From CAZOHG01 sp964579725 (lineage in GTDB: Bacteria; Zhuqueibacterota; JdFR-76; BMS3Abin05), in contig CAZOHG010000037.1 in NCBI GenBank assembly GCA_964579725.1, positions 1 to 35,060 of the forward strand: a DNA stretch of 35,060 nucleotides, in the 5' to 3' direction. How positions within the stretch are numbered: the stretch's first letter is position 1; every line of letters starts with the position of its first letter. The translations under genes were made by a program, and so were the position numbers. Positions 33,499 through 35,060 of the stretch are shown piece by piece. The notes below the pieces were generated by a model. It searched no databases. It worked only from the letters and a program-made list of their open reading frames with translations, and was not told the DNA's origin.

Positions 33499-34830
33499 AT
33501 GAAGAGCGTTTCGTTCTACACATTGGGTTGTAAATTAAATCAGGCTGAAACAGCCGCCATTGCCGCCGATTTTGCGGCACACGGGTTTACCGTGGTGCCT
33601 TTTGGCCAGGAGGCGGACGTTGTGTTTATTAACACGTGCAGCGTAACGGAGCGAGCGGAGCAGAAGTGCCGTCACGCGGTTCGGCAAGCCAGACAAAGCG
33701 TGCCGACTGCCCAAATCGTTGTGGCGGGTTGCTACGCCCAATTGCGGCCAGAGGCAGTCGCAGAGCTTCCCGGTGTTTCTTTGGTTTTGGGAACCCAGAA
33801 TAAATACGACGCCCTGCGCTTTTTGAAAGATAGCAAGGACTTTGCCAGGCCCTTTGTTCACGTGACGACTTTTCGGAAATCGGAAGTATTTGCGCTTCCC
33901 GGTTCGGCTTACCTCGACAGCCACACCCGGGCGTTTCTCAAAATTCAGGACGGCTGTGATTACCGCTGTACCTATTGTTCCATTCCCCTGTCGCGGGGCC
34001 CCTCGCGCAGCGATCACCCGCAGAAAATTGTGGCGCGTGCCCAATCTCTTGTCCGGCAAGGCTACAAGGAATTGGTTCTGACCGGTGTCCATATTGGCAT
34101 GTACGGCAAAGATTTGGACGCTTCGGAAAATTTGGTCAAATTGCTGTGGCGTTTGTTGAAAATGAACGACCTGCCGCGAATTCGTCTGAGTTCGCTGGAC
34201 CCGCACGAGATTTCGGACGATCTGATCGATTTGGTGGCGTCCACGCCGCGAATTGCGCCGCATTTCCATGTGGCGCTGCAAAGCGGCGACGACAAAATCT
34301 TGCGTCTTATGAAACGTGCCTACCGCGCCGACCGCTTTTTGGAGGTGACGGAGAAAATTCGGGCGAAAATTCCGGCTGCCGGTATTGGTGTCGACGTGAT
34401 TGTTGGTTTTCCGGGAGAAACCCCCGAGAAGTTTGAGAAAACCGCACAACTTTTGGATCGGGCTCCGGTAACTTTTTTTCACGTTTTTCCGTACTCAGAA
34501 CGAACCGGGACACCCGCCGTTCGACTGGAAGGCAAGGTTCCTTGGGCGGAGAAAAAAAGCCGCACGCGTCGATTAATTGAATTGGGTAAAACGAAACAGG
34601 AAGCGTTTGAACGTTCTTTTGTGGGGAAAGTGTTGCAGGTTCTCGTGGAAAAACGTCAAACGACCAGCGTTTTGCAAGGCGTGGCTGAAAATTACCTGCG
34701 TGTTTACCTGACCAATTCGGCTCCTACCAACCAAATTGTGCCTGTTCGAATTGTTGACGTCATGGACGGAAAAGTTTGGGGGGAAGCGGTGGTAGCGGCG
34801 ACCGATCGAGCGGCCGGAGGAGTGCCTTAA
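33499..34830 (+). CDS. mtaB: tRNA N6-threonylcarbamoyladenosine(37) methylthiotransferase MtaB
   Basis: MtaB is a radical-SAM enzyme that adds a methylthio group to t6A37 in ANN-decoding tRNAs. The N-terminal domain keeps three cluster cysteines: Cys11 (YTLGCKLNQAE, diagnostic for MtaB), Cys47 (FINTCSVT) and Cys78 (AGCYAQ). The radical-SAM motif is CDYRCTYCSIPLSRGPSRS (Cys153, 157, 160). VLTGVHIGMYGKD, RIRLSSLDPHEI, HVALQSGDDKILRLMKR and GVDVIVGFPGE follow. The last ~65 residues form the TRAM RNA-binding domain. The ATG at 33499 begins exactly at the conserved first strand; a GTG at 33469 adds 10 unsupported residues. Length is 443 aa. The TAA shares a base with the next ATG. Confidence 0.95.
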   Translation: MKSVSFYTLGCKLNQAETAAIAADFAAHGFTVVPFGQEADVVFINTCSVTERAEQKCRHAVRQARQSVPTAQIVVAGCYAQLRPEAVAELPGVSLVLGTQNKYDALRFLKDSKDFARPFVHVTTFRKSEVFALPGSAYLDSHTRAFLKIQDGCDYRCTYCSIPLSRGPSRSDHPQKIVARAQSLVRQGYKELVLTGVHIGMYGKDLDASENLVKLLWRLLKMNDLPRIRLSSLDPHEISDDLIDLVASTPRIAPHFHVALQSGDDKILRLMKRAYRADRFLEVTEKIRAKIPAAGIGVDVIVGFPGETPEKFEKTAQLLDRAPVTFFHVFPYSERTGTPAVRLEGKVPWAEKKSRTRRLIELGKTKQEAFERSFVGKVLQVLVEKRQTTSVLQGVAENYLRVYLTNSAPTNQIVPVRIVDVMDGKVWGEAVVAATDRAAGGVP

Positions 34831-35060
34831 TGGAAACCGTCCACAAAATCATTTTAGGCGATTCCCGGGAGATGAAAGAAATCCCTGACGAATCGATTCA
34901 CCTGATTGTGACCTCTCCGCCGTACTGGCAGTTGAAAGATTACGGAGACGAGCGGCAAATCGGTTTTAACCAGACGTACGAAGAATATGTGAACCATTTG
35001 AATCTGGTTTGGGTGGAAGCCAATCGCGTGTTGCATCCGGGCTGTCGATTGTGCATTAAT
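34830..35060 (+). CDS. DNA methyltransferase (N6_N4_Mtase type), N-terminal 77 residues, cut by the window edge
   Basis: This is the beginning of a site-specific DNA adenine-N6 or cytosine-N4 methyltransferase. The fragment starts IILGDSREMKEIPDESIHLIVTSPPYW. TSPPYW (residues 28-33) is the catalytic motif IV in its Ser-Pro-Pro-Tyr form, near the N-terminus, as in the class whose motif IV precedes the SAM-binding motif. LKDYGDERQIGFNQTYEEYV, VWVEANRVLHPGCRLCIN follow and are typical. The ATG overlaps the mtaB TAA by one base, with GGAGGAG 8 bases upstream, so the two genes appear coupled. A restriction partner, the SAM motif and the target-recognition region would lie past 35060. Confidence 0.92.
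   Translation, partial: METVHKIILGDSREMKEIPDESIHLIVTSPPYWQLKDYGDERQIGFNQTYEEYVNHLNLVWVEANRVLHPGCRLCIN

Noticed and set aside
1..35060. Search for CRISPR arrays, insertion-sequence ends, transposases, prophage genes or a classical defence island
   Set aside because: No regularly spaced repeats, terminal inverted repeats or transposase/integrase motifs were seen. The only defence-like gene is the partial DNA methyltransferase at the right edge.

Overview
The window reads as ordinary chromosome from an uncultured bacterium of the FCB superphylum, most like Calditrichota/KSB1-type lineages. That placement is inference. It rests on a DUF4837 lipoprotein, a DUF2723 membrane protein, a DUF1844 protein, an isolated accA and moderate GC, together with clear Shine-Dalgarno sites and sigma70-like promoter signals, which are less typical of core Bacteroidetes. 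Two runs of N (10 and 100 bases) mark it as a draft assembly. I see no rRNA, tRNA, CRISPR array, insertion sequence or prophage. Every complete reading frame is intact and nearly all genes lie on the + strand.

Layout: (1) 1-2820: the 3' end of an S9 serine peptidase, a convergent cation diffusion facilitator (- strand), and a divergent Gfo/Idh/MocA oxidoreductase. (2) 3046-9680: valS, an exported DUF4139 protein and recG in a tight row behind a good promoter candidate, then a DUF1844 protein. (3) 9819-16899: an envelope glycosylation row in which six genes touch or overlap. It holds a GT-C-type DUF2723 membrane protein with C-terminal repeats, a GT2 glycosyltransferase, a degenerate SAM methyltransferase, a YbhN/AglD-type membrane protein and a DUF4837 lipoprotein, and it ends, unexpectedly, in purE. 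(4) 17023-22028: a second sugar block with a PfkB kinase, an RmlD-like reductase, a Dpm1-like polyprenyl-phosphate mannose synthase, and a fusion of a GT2 with a membrane phosphohexose-transferase-like part whose catalytic core is missing. (5) 22038-24399: accA, a YbgC-type thioesterase, an assembly gap, a Trm112-like zinc ribbon and an HNH protein. (6) 24513-30151: trpS, then scpA, scpB, an RsuA/RluB pseudouridine synthase, a 570-residue Rossmann protein of unknown function and cmk. (7) 30396-33291: plsC and rpsA, separated from cmk by a strong intrinsic terminator. (8) 33499-35060: mtaB and, in a stop/start overlap, the beginning of a DNA methyltransferase cut by the window edge.

The most coherent candidate system is the pair of sugar blocks. 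A polyprenyl-phosphate-hexose synthase (19143-19940) could supply donor to the DUF2723 GT-C protein (9819-12437), as dolichol-phosphate mannose does in eukaryotic O-mannosylation, with GT2 enzymes, a methyltransferase and a membrane protein elaborating or moving the product. The strangest single protein is the GT2/phosphotransferase fusion, in which the catalytic Asp-Glu pair aligns to Gln-Lys.
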